Origin: Anthoceros angustus
Taxonomy: Eukaryota > Streptophyta > Anthocerotopsida > Anthocerotales > Anthocerotaceae
Reading direction: 5' to 3'
Assembly (NCBI GenBank): GCA_010909165.1
Contig: MU008161.1
Location: 372,001 to 436,000 of the forward strand
DNA length: 64,000 nucleotides
This document shows, one piece after another, positions 22,779 through 34,684 of this stretch (position 1 is the first letter of the stretch; every line of letters begins with the position of its first letter). The position numbers were made by a program, and so were the translations under genes. The notes under the pieces were generated by a model, which saw nothing but the letters and a program-made list of their open reading frames with translations, did not search any database and was not told the DNA's origin.

Positions 22779-25037
22779 CACAAACATTGTCTATGATTTC
22801 TCACATGCACATCACCATTCTCAAATAGTTCTCCATCGTCACCACGATACAATCGGGCAATGTCACATCAAGCTTTAGAGAATGTCATCATTAGTGAACA
22901 CGAGGACACCATTCTCAAATAGTTCTCCATCGTCACCACGATACAATCGGGCAACATCAAGCTTTAGAGAATGTCATCATTAGTGAACACGCCGGGACAA
23001 AGCGTTGGGTGTGGTAAACATAGAAAATAAACACTATTTACATAAACAACAAGTCCACGGTTCTTGAGGACCTCAAATCGGCACGGCCATTCCGAGGCTC
23101 TCATCTTAATCGCTCATTCACCATCCGCGATTGGATCCCACGTTTCCTCCATACTTCGTTCGAATCCTATTGAGATTGAGAGATGTCTTAGCCTCGAGCA
23201 TGCAATGGCAATTGGTCAACCCTAAAACCTAGAGGCACTAGGTTTATAGAGTCGACTCACTTGGTATTTGGTCTCTTTGTCTCTTTGTTGTGGACGCGCT
23301 CAGCTGCACCTGGGATGGCGGCTGGGCAATCTCAATTGTGCTGTCACTGTCAGGCGGACGGCGGCGCAATGCTTGTCAAGAGGACTTGAGGCATTAGAGG
23401 GTTTCATTCTGCGGAGCTCGATGCGGCATGGATGTGGAGGCGATGGTGTATGTGGGTCCATCTTGTTCGATAATCTTCAAGTAGACTGAGGAATGAGGTG
23501 AGCGAAGGATTATCAGTTTGCTCATTTTGGAATTTAAGGACTTTGACTAACTGGTAGAAAAAGTCGACATTGTGAGGAGTTTGAGCATTCTTCAAGACAT
23601 TCGAGGCAAATGAGATTATTCAAGGCTGCAAGTCACTCGACCCCAATTACTTGATTCCTCAAATGTCCCTAGAATGGGGTCGTGTGGGCTAGCTAGATTG
23701 GGAAATTGGGTTGGGTTGAGTCTGCCTGGCATGGGCCGCAATTCGACATGCATGGATGTGGTTGCAAGCTGCGTGTTGCGGGGACTAGCACAAGTGCTAG
23801 CTCAGTTTGTCACCCCTAGGCGATGCCAAGTCGGATACTATTGTCATGGTAGGATGTACGGGGAGTTTTAGTGAGGTTGGCAATCTGCCTCCACGGGATG
23901 TGTTTCCTCCATCCTTGGTTGCATCACATGGAGATTGAGAGACGTCTGCCACCGGAGCATGCAATGGCGCTTTCGATAAAAACCTAGAAGTCACTAGTTT
24001 TGTGGAGCCGAATCACTGCTTCAAATCACTTCAATATATTAGGGTTTGTCACACACTGAAAGTGTGACATCCCACTTCTTGCGTGATAATGGTATTCCTT
24101 AACTCGTGTTGGTGAGTAAACCATGAGTCTTTAACCCTAATTACATGGACCCTTGTTTTGTATTGATCGGATGTATATCATGATTCGTGATGGATACATC
24201 CGATTGGTGATGGTAAAATGTTGGGCCCACTTGAAGTGGTCTTTTTTTTTTGTATTGGCGGGTCCATAATGTAGCATGGGTGGGGTCCCTCTAGAATCAG
24301 TAAGCATTGAACCTTGATTTCTTTTGCGAGGTGCAAGGCCTCCGATCACTATCTTAAACCCGAGTTCCATCTATGTACTTAAACATTAAATGCTTACTTA
24401 CTTATGATATTTCATGTTAGAAATGGAATCCAACTTGGGACGAGTCATTCGTTAAACCATTTCACCATCTCACATGTGTGATGACTTTGGTGTAAATTTA
24501 ATATTTAAACATCATTACTCACGGTGACACATTACGCACTCCTACACGCCTCAACTCTCCCATGTATGTGCTACAAGGAGGCGTGCACGGTTTCTCCTTT
24601 GTACACGCGGCTGCTCGCTACTTCGAAGGCTCCATTTCCGGGGCGATGATGAATACATGCACAAAGGATGGGATTTCTGCCCGCATACTCAACTGTGGGA
24701 TCTAGAATTTATAATAATTGCCTAGCTTGAGATTTACTTGGGCGAGCTATAAGGAGTTGATGGGATGGTAGAATTGCGAGATGGAGGCGGGATAAGGCTA
24801 CCCTGCGTGTGGGGAGCGCAGAAGTGGCGATGGCAGCGGATGCAAAATGGATCTTCCAAGAAGGGACCTTCTGAGAATGAACCTCTTAAAATGGACCTTC
24901 CAAGAATGAACCCACAAAATGAAGCTTCATCTTCCTTGGAAAGGTAGGTACGTTGCCTTGTTTGTGGATAGAAATGCATATTTGGTGACAAACTCTCAAA
25001 TTCTTGTGACCAATTTGTGGACTAGTTTTGTTGAAGG
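22779..25037. repeat. Tandem duplication D3, daughter unit, rich in small deletions
   Basis: Copy of 20413-22778, about 100 bp shorter because of many scattered deletions of 1-8 bp, often removing G/C-rich bits (compare 20876-20960 with 23228-23300). Substitutions are fewer than indels. It holds no coding frame I recognise. Confidence 0.8.
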
Positions 25038-27057
25038 TAGTGGATGATCAACTTTATCTATGGAGTTTTAAGTTGGTTTGCCTGCCATGTCTGAAGGTAC
25101 TCCTAGCTACCCTGGGGAAAGGTTTTGTTCGATGTGGAAATGGTTTGGTTCGATGTTGGGAGTGGTTCGATTCGATTTGGGGAGTGGAGGTTCTGTGATG
25201 ACTATCTTGGCATGAAAATTCACTTTGGTGCAGGCAGGGAATGACTTAAAGTCCTCTTGGCACAATTTCCCTCTTGGAGAGGGATTCAAGTGAAGCTTTG
25301 TAGTGCACTAGGTCTTATTTTTTCCACTTTATGAAATTTCATTTCTTCCTTTCGCCACAATTCAACATGTAGTTGATTGTGGGAGAAGTATTAGTAGGTT
25401 GTTGAAGGTAAAAAGGTAGGACAGTGTTTCACGAGTGAGGTCCACCCTTTTAACATAACTAATGGAGATCAATAGGTAATATTTTATTATAATAATTTAT
25501 ATATATATAGTTAATAAGATCTATATGGTGGTTGATGATTAGTCCAGCATGACATGAAGTTTGTATAAACTTTTATGATGTATTTCAAGATGATTTTGAA
25601 TAATCCAAAATATTATTTTGGATTCGTTCAAATGAAGTTTAGAACTAAAACTTTACATTGAACCCTTATCCAGAGTTCAATGCAAAGCGATGAAACTCCT
25701 TATGGAATTAGTGAAAGTTTATATGGACTTCAGCGATAAGAGGACTATTGTAATAGATCTTGTATGCGAGTTGCTGTGAATAACATATTAGGTAAGTCTA
25801 ATCTATATTTATATTATTTTTATTTATAAATATTGATATAAAATTAATAGTTTTTTATTTAGAATAGTACAAAGTGCGAGCTATTTTGAATGAGGTCTTC
25901 GTTTTGTATAAAGGATCAAAGTAGAATTTGAAACACATGTTGTCGGCTCCAATTTGCGGGAGGGCTTACGAATGAATGTATATTGGAAAGTCAAATTTGA
26001 AGGAATGCAAAACTGAATGAGCAGCAGGGCTTAGAGCTGATTGCGCATAAACTGCAGGTCGAATGCTAGGTACTTTGCAAGTATCACTATCAACAGGATA
26101 TGGAAGGTGAATTTTTTATAATTTCATTAGAAGTGATCAGTCCCCTGTTGGCTAGGACTTACAAATATATGGTGGAGTTGGTCCTCAACATCATGTCATT
26201 AATGTCTAATAAAATTTTGCAACAGATATTAAAGATGAACTGCGTCATGCATTTGTAAGCCCTAGCTAATGGGGAGTGACCACATCTGACATAAATTGAT
26301 AGAATTCAAGAAAAACATGGTAAGATTTTTTTCCATAGAAAGACAAAAAAAACTTGGTTAGAGATGATTTGGATAATTTTTCTTTCAAATGGTTGGTTGT
26401 CTATGATGGTAAACTAAAGCTAATCCATGTGCCTGGTGTGGTGACATGTAGAGCACCAAGATCGTTTAAATAGGCTTGAAGTAAGGTTGTAGAGCGAGTT
26501 GTTTAACCCTACTTTGCACCTATCGAAGATCTTGCGGCATAGTGATTGCCATATATTCGACTTATTGTTTTAAAACTTGTATTTCAAGCGCTTCTCTTTC
26601 TTGATGTACTCTACGTGTAATCAATTGAATGTAATATTTCTAGATAAAACTCACTTTAAGAGGTGTTAATTCCGTTGTGGGCGTCTTAAATTGGATGCAT
26701 TGTAGACATTGGCTCAAGCCATTTTATTTTACATTGCCTTTGGGTTCATATTATACATCATTATGTGCTTTTCATCTAAGAGTTTGTTGTGAGCTTTGTC
26801 CCTCACATATTGTTAAGGGTCCATGCCCTTTTGCTGGAGATGCTTGGAAAAGTCTGAGATGATAATTATTTGACTAAATACTGAAAGCAAACATTGAGGT
26901 ACCGCGCTTTATGTCCCAACATACCCTGAATGTGTTAGGGAATAAGTGAATTTTTGGTGACATTGCACCTAATAATTGTCCTATACTTGCAGGCAAAGAA
27001 TTTATGATTTTTTTTGGCAATAAAGCTGACCTCCGTTGGTGGCTCGATGGTTTGGTA
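25038..27057. other. AT-rich region without a recognisable gene
   Basis: About 2 kb of AT-rich sequence with low-complexity stretches (for example 25480-25510 and 25800-25860). All frames are short and no protein family is recognisable. It probably consists of old repeat debris. Confidence 0.5.
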
Positions 27058-29416
27058 TGGAAAGAATCAAGGACTTGCTAGAAGGATCATCTTATGCGTA
27101 ATGAAGATAATAGAAAGTACATAATGTTTATATGAAGTATGTAGATATAGATAGTTGTAACCAAATAATCAATTAACTAATTAATAAAAGTACTTCTAGC
27201 CCTAAGAATTAAATACGAATAATTCTAGGGATTTAAGGGAGCCCTAATAAATAGTGTCCTAATAAGTCATATATTTCATCACTCCCACTCACTATGAAGT
27301 AGGGGTGAAAATTAGCTAGATAAAGAACTAAACGGCATAGCCTAACTCCCACTGTAAAGAAAACTAGGTGCCTAAAAACATAATCCAAACTTAAGATAAA
27401 TAAGCGGATTAAGTTAATAAGGAAAAAAATGCTATAGGAAAATGCTCAAATACAGCAGATGCATAAGGCTTAAATACAGGTATTCCCTAAAATCAGCTGC
27501 TTAAAATAAAAGGATAGTGCTGGATTGCCCCATCCAAAAAGCTTGTAGAAAACGGGTCGTTGTCTCCTCATCAGACAGGTGCTGGCTGATGCAGGTATGG
27601 TCATGGCGTCAAGCAAGCTATACCCAAACCTAGGATATAGGAATGCAGATGCACTAGGAGGCAGGCGTCGCCGCGCTGTGGGGCACCCGGTTCCCGGAGT
27701 CCTCAAGCTTCATTACAGTGGCGGGATGCTTGCGGCCAACTCGCGGAGCTTCTGCAAAGGAGGAAGTTGAGCACTCACAAATGCCTGCAGCCTCACTCAC
27801 ACGTCGCAACCTGGAAACCTGGCAAGAGGTCGACTTCACAATGCCCACAGACAGCACCACTCTAGCAGACCACCTTCAGTGTCTTCTTATCATCATCTGA
27901 GAGCCTAAATGATCAAGAGGAGGAGGAAGGAAGGTGGGATGCTTTCATGCCTGAGGAAGAAGGTAGGTTGGCGTCTTGCTGACTAGAGTGTTCCTAAAAG
28001 CTTGCCACGAGAACTTGACTATATGCGTCGCCCCGCTGCTGTCCATGACTGTCGATATGCAAATGCTATACAGATGCTAAGAAAATGGTGTTGAGACGGT
28101 TCACTAAAAGAATCACTGCTTAGGAAGTAGTGTGAGGACATAAGTACATGTGCGTGCCCACTGGAGGAGAAAGTCGGACCTTACATTCTGTGCGCATAAA
28201 TGCTATATCATGTCTAGGTGATACCTTGAAGAAGCCCGTGTTGTGTCCTTGTACAGACACGCATAGCTGCAGCATTGTTGATATTGGCCAATATTTGCTG
28301 GCCACTTTTTTTATCTTATGTGTTCCATAGGTGGCAAATGTGTACGGTAACAGATCAAGGGTTGACAAACATGTGACTATGTCTGTGTATGAATTTGTGG
28401 AATTGGATGCAAGGATTGCCAATGGAGAGCATGATGGAGAGAAAACGAAAGGAAAAGAACTCACATAAGATGTAGGTTAGACTTCCTTTCTTTTCTGAGA
28501 TATTATCATAATATCACTATAGATATTTAGTCACTGTAATAGTGACTATCCCCTTTATGCTCTTTGTGACAATTTGACTAGACAAAAGAGGCTGAACTAA
28601 TCACAAATTTGTTGATGCATAATGTGCAGACGTACCTAACCCAAAATGCAACAGAGAAATGGCTAATACACCTCCATGCCACAACATAGGGTTCTTCAAA
28701 CCTAGTCTTTTGCCCATGGGTGACTATGAGAACGAAGTGTATGGAGTTACCCTAGGAACAAAGTGTATGTAGTTGCCCTAGGAACAGGTGATAGGGGTGA
28801 TGTGCCAGGGTCCTATGTATGTGAGGAAACTGGTATACACATGATGAAAATAGGTGAAAAGGTTTAGTTCTAATACCATGAAGAGAATCAAGGACTTGCT
28901 CATACGATTTTATGCATTATGAAGATAATAGAAAGTACATAATGTTTACATGAAATAGGTGGTTATAGGTAGTCCTGCCTACTCCAAAGAAGAGGCCATG
29001 CCGCGGAGTGAGGAAAGTTGCTTGTTTAAGTGTAGGTGAGGAAAGTGGCTTGTTTAAGTGTAGGTGAGGAAAGTGGCTTGTTTAAGTGTATAAAGTGGCT
29101 TGTTTAAGTATAGGTGAGGAAAGTGGCTTGTTTAAGTGTAGGTGAGGAAAGTGGCTTGTTTAAGTGTAGGTGGATGAATGTTGACAACAACGGCTGCTCT
29201 TATGAACTAGGGGGATTTTTCTCATGGAAGGTCATCGCCCCTACTCAAGTACACCGAGAATCAACGATGAAAAGGAGCCCCTGGGTAGAGTTGTAATCAA
29301 AAAATCAATCAATTAATTAATAAAACTACTTCTAGCCATAATAATTAAACAACATCAATTCTAGGATTTAAGGGAGCCTTATTGAATAGTGCCCTAGTAA
29401 GTCATACATTTCATCA
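27058..29416 (-). mobile_element. Small non-autonomous LTR retrotransposon (iMet-type PBS), minus strand
   Basis: Left LTR 27058-27281, right LTR 28879-29416, both with TG...CA ends when read on the minus strand. Next to the right LTR, 28878-28861 reads TGGTATTAGAACTAAACC on the minus strand, close to the plant initiator-tRNA-Met primer site (TGGTATCAGAGC). Next to the left LTR, 27293-27282 is purine-rich on the minus strand (GTGAGTGGGAG), a polypurine tract. Flanks TGGTA (27053-27057) and TGGAA (29417-29421) look like a 5-bp target duplication with one mismatch. The 1.6-kb interior has no recognisable gag or pol, so the element needed helper proteins. Confidence 0.8.
28975..29290. repeat. 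Insertion with 28-bp minisatellite inside one LTR
   Basis: The right LTR is 538 bp against 224 bp for the left because of about 315 extra bases here, bounded by GTAG on both sides. Its core (about 29008-29170) is five to six copies of a 28-bp unit, GAGGAAAGTGGCTTGTTTAA plus GTGTAGGT, one copy truncated. The expansion happened after the two LTRs were made. Confidence 0.8.
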
Positions 29417-30091
29417 TGGAATGACCGTGCATATACCCGTCTACTCTTGTTTCTATATATTTGAAGGATGTTTTTATATGTTCCAAAGACTTTTATACCA
29501 TATTGTACTAAATATAAGACAAATGGTTTAAAATATTAATGTATTACTTTAAACTATTTTATAAAAAGTATAAAATCGGAGGAATAAATACATGGCGGGG
29601 ATACGGGAGACCGATCCTTTGAGTTGCTGATAAACGTAATTTTTCGACACTAGAGTGCCGAGCCCCGGTGCCATAAAAAGCGCACAAGGATGATTGGTAA
29701 ACTGTACCTGAGAAGTTGAACCTTGCATAAGCTAGGAATATGTACACATGTGATGCCGTGCCAAAAGAGAGAAAGACAAGGGGAACAAGGAGACACAAAA
29801 GGCAGTGGCCCCACGGACTCCCTCGACGCGGGACGGGCAGGGCACTGGGCACGGCTCTTTCCAACGGCTTGTGATCTCTCTCCACTGCCCATTTCAACTC
29901 CGTAATGCCCGCGGGGTTTATTACCTGGCCTCTTGCGGAATGCAAAATCACAGACGCGGGGCCTCGCCACCGGGAACAACAAGATTGCTTTGCGCAATCT
30001 GCATTGCTGCTGCTCGGAGCTGCTGACCTCCCTCGCCTTGCTCGCTCCGCGCCTTCTCCGCCAGTGTGTGTTGGAATTCCAGGCTTGGACG
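29417..30091. other. Upstream region of the RETICULATA-RELATED gene
   Basis: About 670 bp, AT-rich to about 29600 and GC-rich beyond, presumably the promoter and 5' leader of the next gene. No clear TATA box and no other gene seen. Confidence 0.5.
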
Positions 30092-32227
30092 ATGGCGGCG
30101 GCGGCGGCGGCGGTGCGAGCTGTGACCACGCTTACCCCGGTCCCCTGGCTGTCTGTGAGCGTCAAGAGCAGCCAGGGCCGCGTCTGCGCGCAGGCGCTGG
30201 CGGCCCCTGCTCCGGTCTCCGGTGCGGTTCTCTCCTGGCAGTTCAGCAGCAGGGCCGGCGCGCCATGGCCCTGCTCGGGACTGGGAAGCTGCGCCTTCGG
30301 GAGCTCCTGGAACGGGGCGGGCGGCTGGGAGGCAGCGGAGCGGGAACCGCTGTGGCTGCCCAATGCCGCTGCGGCGGAGCTGGCCGAGGTCGGGGGAGGC
30401 GGGAGCGATGATAACGGCGGGGACGGGGGCCAGGGAGGCGGTGGCGGAGGGGGAGATCAGGGGAAGGGGGACGACGATGCCGGCAAGAACAAGGCTGAGG
30501 CTTTGCTCGCGCTCGCCACCTTGGGGCGGACTCTGGAGAGCTTGCCCGCAGATCTGGCCTATGCCATCGGGGAGGGCAGGATTCCTGGCGAAATTGTGCG
30601 TCGCTTTGCAGAGCTGGAGAGGAGTCCCTTCCTCAGCTGGTTGCTCCGATTTGGAGGGTTTAAGGAGAGGTTGCTCGCTGACGATCTTTTCCTCACCAAA
30701 GTTGCCATTGAATGTGGTGTCGGCATCTTCACCAAGGTGCTTGGGGCGGGGGCTGCTGGTTTCTAGGTGTGGCGTAATTGAGCGGTGGCTTTGCCGAGTT
30801 CAGGTTTTGGAGCAGGGGGCTCTGGTAGAGCGTGGATTTGTGCTGGCATTCGTGTGTGCAGTCCTGTCCTGACTTGCTCGTTGGATCTCGTGTCATGCTA
30901 GACGGCTGCTGAGCTGGAGCGTCGCAGGGAGAATTTTGGAAAGGAGTTGGATTTCGTCATCGCCGATGTGGTAAGGGAATTTGGTCCTGCAGGAAGATGC
31001 CGCGTGGTTGGCCTGGGGCTGGATGGACCCTAGCCAGTGTTTGATGATATCTCACTGTTTCTCCATCTCTATCGACACCTCTGACGTTGTGGGAAATGTT
31101 TTCGGGAGGCAGATTATGGCATTGATTGCCGATTTCATGCTCGTTTGGCTGCCTGCTCCGACGGTGTCTCTGCAACCTGCATTGGCTCGAGATGCCGGGA
31201 AGATAGCCAAATTCTTTTACGGCTGCCCAGACAATGCGTTCCAGGTAACTGCTTGCTATTCGAAACTCGGGTTCTTGCTCTTTCCTTTTATTAGTTTGTC
31301 TTTGAGCTCTGTTAAGTATTTGCTCTCTTCCTTCTTGTATAACAGGTTGCACTGAGGGGAACATCGTATTCACTGTTGCAACGGGTTGGGGCTATCGTGG
31401 TACGTTTCTTGGATTTCCTAAAACTGTTTATTAGCTTTCCACAATGGGCTTTAATATGTCAGATATGATTGCAGTCTGTCTGAGGTTGTCGGTGGTGTGT
31501 TTGACAGCGCAATGGCACAAAGCTTCTTGCCGTGGGAACAACAGCATCGCTGGTAAGTACCCCATTTTGTCCGAACTGTTTTGGCGGTATCCGGAATTGT
31601 ACTACGGTGTACTGCTGCTGGAGCTTGCAAGTGGAGGAATTCCTTCTGAGTGGTTATGGTAACATGATGCAGGTCGGCACTGCCAGCACGAACGCACTCA
31701 TTAGTGTTCGGCGAGCACTCGATAGTAACTTCCAGGGTGAAATAGAGGATGTGCCGATTCTACCTACAAGCCTAGCATATGGTGTCTACATGGCAATCTC
31801 AAGTAACCTGAGGTAACGTCTGCCAGTCAGATTTCTCGGTGAAGGAAAAGATCATGGAGAAGGTCTTATCCTGATTTCTGATCCATCTGCTCAATGTGAC
31901 AACAGGTACCAGGTTCTAGCTGGTGTCATTGAACAGCGGATGCTGGAACCATGGCTTCACAACCAGAAACTCGCGTTGAGCGTATTGAGTTTTGCCGTCC
32001 GGACAGGCAACACATTCCTGGGATCTCTCATGTGAGCAAATCCTTTTTCACTGCTTTGCCAGGGCTTGTACCCTAGCACAGGACTCGATGCAATGAGTTA
32101 GTGAAGCGTACGATGCCTGTCGTCCGTCTTTGCAGCACAATGTACTGACCCTGAAAGTGACCTTGTTGCTGTATGCAGGTGGGTGGACTATGCACGCTTC
32201 GTTGGAGTTCAGAAGGCTCGGGAGTGA
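30092..32227 (+). CDS. RETICULATA-RELATED plastid membrane protein (DUF3411)
   Basis: Eight exons: 30092-30736, 30902-30970, 31113-31244, 31346-31399, 31508-31552, 31673-31812, 31906-32031, 32179-32227; GT-AG introns, phases consistent, 419 aa. Residues 1 to about 60 resemble a chloroplast transit peptide (Ala/Ser/Val-rich, few acids), 100-131 are a Gly/Asp linker, and about 150-415 are the family domain. Strings typical of the RER5/RER6 branch are visible: GFKERLLADDLFLTKVAIE, IADFMLVWLPAPTVSL, YGVYMAISSNLRYQ and GNTFLGSL. RETICULATA proteins sit in the plastid envelope and affect leaf mesophyll development in Arabidopsis; their biochemistry is unsettled. The ATG in GACGATGGCG was chosen because it opens the transit peptide. 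The frame is intact. Confidence 0.92.
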
Positions 32228-32981
32228 TTGAGCTTGTGACTCAAGTTATGAGCGTGGTGGCATAATTTATTCGCTGACATTATTTTTCGGCCGTCTGAAG
32301 AGGGAAGCGGAACCCTGTGAACTGGCCTGTCGCCTGTCCTGGATTTTGGGTGAGAGGAGAAGATGCAGCGCTTCGAGGTGGGGTCACCTCCGATTCATGT
32401 CGAGGTGCTAGCAGCTCTCACCACTTTTGCATGAAGTCGATGACCGCGTCCTGGCGTCCGGGAAGACGCAGTTTGGTAGTTGACGTGGAACGTGTCTTCT
32501 TGGAACTTGGTCACCTTCTCACAGTCCACAGCAGTCGCTGTGGACTGGTCACGCGATTTTGCTAATTGAACCGACTTCACCTAGGCTTTTCTGCGGCTGA
32601 GCGGGTAGGTAAAGCGTGCAGCAGGTAACCGTGCGTGGAATCTGCGTTGCCTGGAACGGGGATAGCAGCTCCTAGGAAGGACGCGAGTGCCAGAAAAAGT
32701 AGACTCCATTCCTGTGCACAAGACCGGCCACGCCACACGCCTTCATGTAATGCTGCTTCTCGATGGTGGGGTTAATAGATGCCGCGGTATCTCACTTCCT
32801 CTCCGCTACCATCTGTCCTTCAGGACTCCTGCGGGTGCAGACAGGATCTGCCGCAGCAGCTTTTGCCTGCTTGGTTGGCGGAAGGCTGCTGTCGCATTCG
32901 CCGTCTTCGGGCAGTAGAATTGTGTGCCTGTGACGCCGTCCAGCTGAGGCGGGGCTGATTGTTGGGCAGTGAGGAGTGGAC
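32228..32981. other. Intergenic region between two plus-strand genes
   Basis: About 750 bp holding the 3' region of the RETICULATA-RELATED gene and the promoter of the next gene. No RNA gene or repeat noted. Confidence 0.5.
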
Positions 32982-34232
32982 ATGGCTTGTCCGATGGAGG
33001 AAGCAGTGGCCCAAGGCGTGGCAATGTGCCCCTTCTTGAGGAACATTGAGAAGCCCACGAGCTTCGTGTTTTCGCCAATCCGATTTCCCCGTCTCCCCTC
33101 TCCCCAGGTAGGCTCCTTGCGCTGGTTGTGTGCGCTACCGAGTCATTTGTTCGAGACTGTTGTGTCACCGAACTCACAGCTGGAACTTGCTCCATCTATG
33201 CAGTTGAAAGGTACCCGAGGTCCAATATTTGAGGACGGGCCCTCTTTCGAGAGCGCATTCAAGCTCTTCCACGGTCAAGAGGGAGTCATCCCCTTGGCCG
33301 AACGGACCCAAGGAAAAATGGAGTCTTCTGGGCCAGAAGCTGGAACTAACAGGATGCACCCCTCGGTCGCGAATGCAGCATCCATCAGCCTCTCTGCCTT
33401 CGGGCCTTCGGGTCCGTTTGGCTTTGATGCATTTTTTGGGAAGAAGATGCACAAGAAGGAGCCAAGTTCTGGAAGGGACGACCTTCACAGCAGTTCCAAG
33501 GTGAGAAAACTGTAGTCATCACTTGTTGTGGTGCTTGGCATCGCATTGCTATGGTGACTCGTCCTTTATGCTGAATTCTGGAGTTGACATGCTTGCAATG
33601 CGATGTCGCAGATGTCGAATCACGAGGCTCTGGGCAACGAATGGCTAGCCACAGGGAACTGCCCCATTGCAAGATCCTACCGTGCCGCCACGGGTTTGTT
33701 ACCTTTAGTTGCAAACGTGCTGCAACCACCCAAAGGAATGAAGTATCGATGTCCGCCGGCTATAGTAGCTGCTCGTGCTGCATTGGCGAGGACGCAGCCT
33801 GTGAAAGCTCTCAGACCTCAGGCCTTGCCGGCCAAAGTCATGGCTGTGGGTGCCCTGGGTATAGCGTTGAACATTCCTTTAGGCGTGTGGAGAGAGCACA
33901 CGGACAAGTTTTCTCCCAGCTGGTTTGTCGCGGTGCATGCATCTGTTCCTTTCATCGCCATGCTAAGAAAGGCGGTGGTCATGCCCAAGTACGCCATGGC
34001 CTTCACCATTGGTGCGTCTGTCTTGGGCCAGGTTCTGGGTTCCCGTGCGGAGAGACTTCGTTTGAGACATGAACAGGAGGCGAGGGTAAGGACTGCTACA
34101 ACTGCTGTAGAACTGCAGGGAAGGTTGACAACTGTGGAAGAGCATGTGCTCATCCAAAGCCCGAGATGTAGTAAGCATCATGCTAGGGACGCAAACGTGG
34201 CAATCCGTGTACCTACGGCGAAGGTTTGCTGA
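32982..34232 (+). CDS. Conserved plant protein of unknown function
   Basis: Three exons, 32982-33107, 33204-33500 and 33612-34232, all phase 0 with GT-AG introns; 347 aa. I recognise it from memory as a conserved, unnamed plant protein. Strongly family-like strings are FEDGPSFESAFKLFHG, ISLSAFGPSGPFGFDAF, HEALGNEWL, GMKYRCPPAIVAARAALA and WREHTDKFSPSWFVAVHA. The last lies in a moderately hydrophobic stretch (about residues 220-295) that could be membrane-associated. The C-terminal 50 residues look variable. An upstream in-frame GTG exists, but the first ATG (32982) gives a plausible N-terminus. The function is unknown; I propose none. Confidence 0.85.
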
Positions 34233-34684
34233 GTGCTTGTAAAGGGGCATGAAGCATGTCGTATTAAATATATGCTCAATTCGTCAAGAGGTTTTGCTGC
34301 GTCATTTTTGTCCACTCATTCTATTCACTTCACGTTTTGAAGATTCACCATAGTCACCATTTTTGCCATGTGAGTTTATATGCTAGGATGGCATACTTTT
34401 CTTAGAACTTCACACATACCATCTTCAATTTGCAATTTCATCATCTCCACAAGGACGCAATGCTAGGTTGGACAAAAAGTTCATCTTGATTCAAATCGAA
34501 GCTGTTACAGGTAGATAAGAAGTATACACATGGTTTGCATGCCATCTGAGGACAACACTCTTGCGACGAACGGAGCCCTTCCTTCACACAACACAGCACA
34601 GCTTCTGCAAGGATCCGTGGTGTTCAATCGAAATTTGTAATGACTAGGCTGAAGTGCTACCAATTATTGTTACAAATTGCAGAC
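34233..34684. other. Convergent intergenic region
   Basis: About 450 bp between the 3' ends of the unknown-function gene and LHCA4; presumably both 3' untranslated regions. The left half is AT-rich. Confidence 0.6.
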
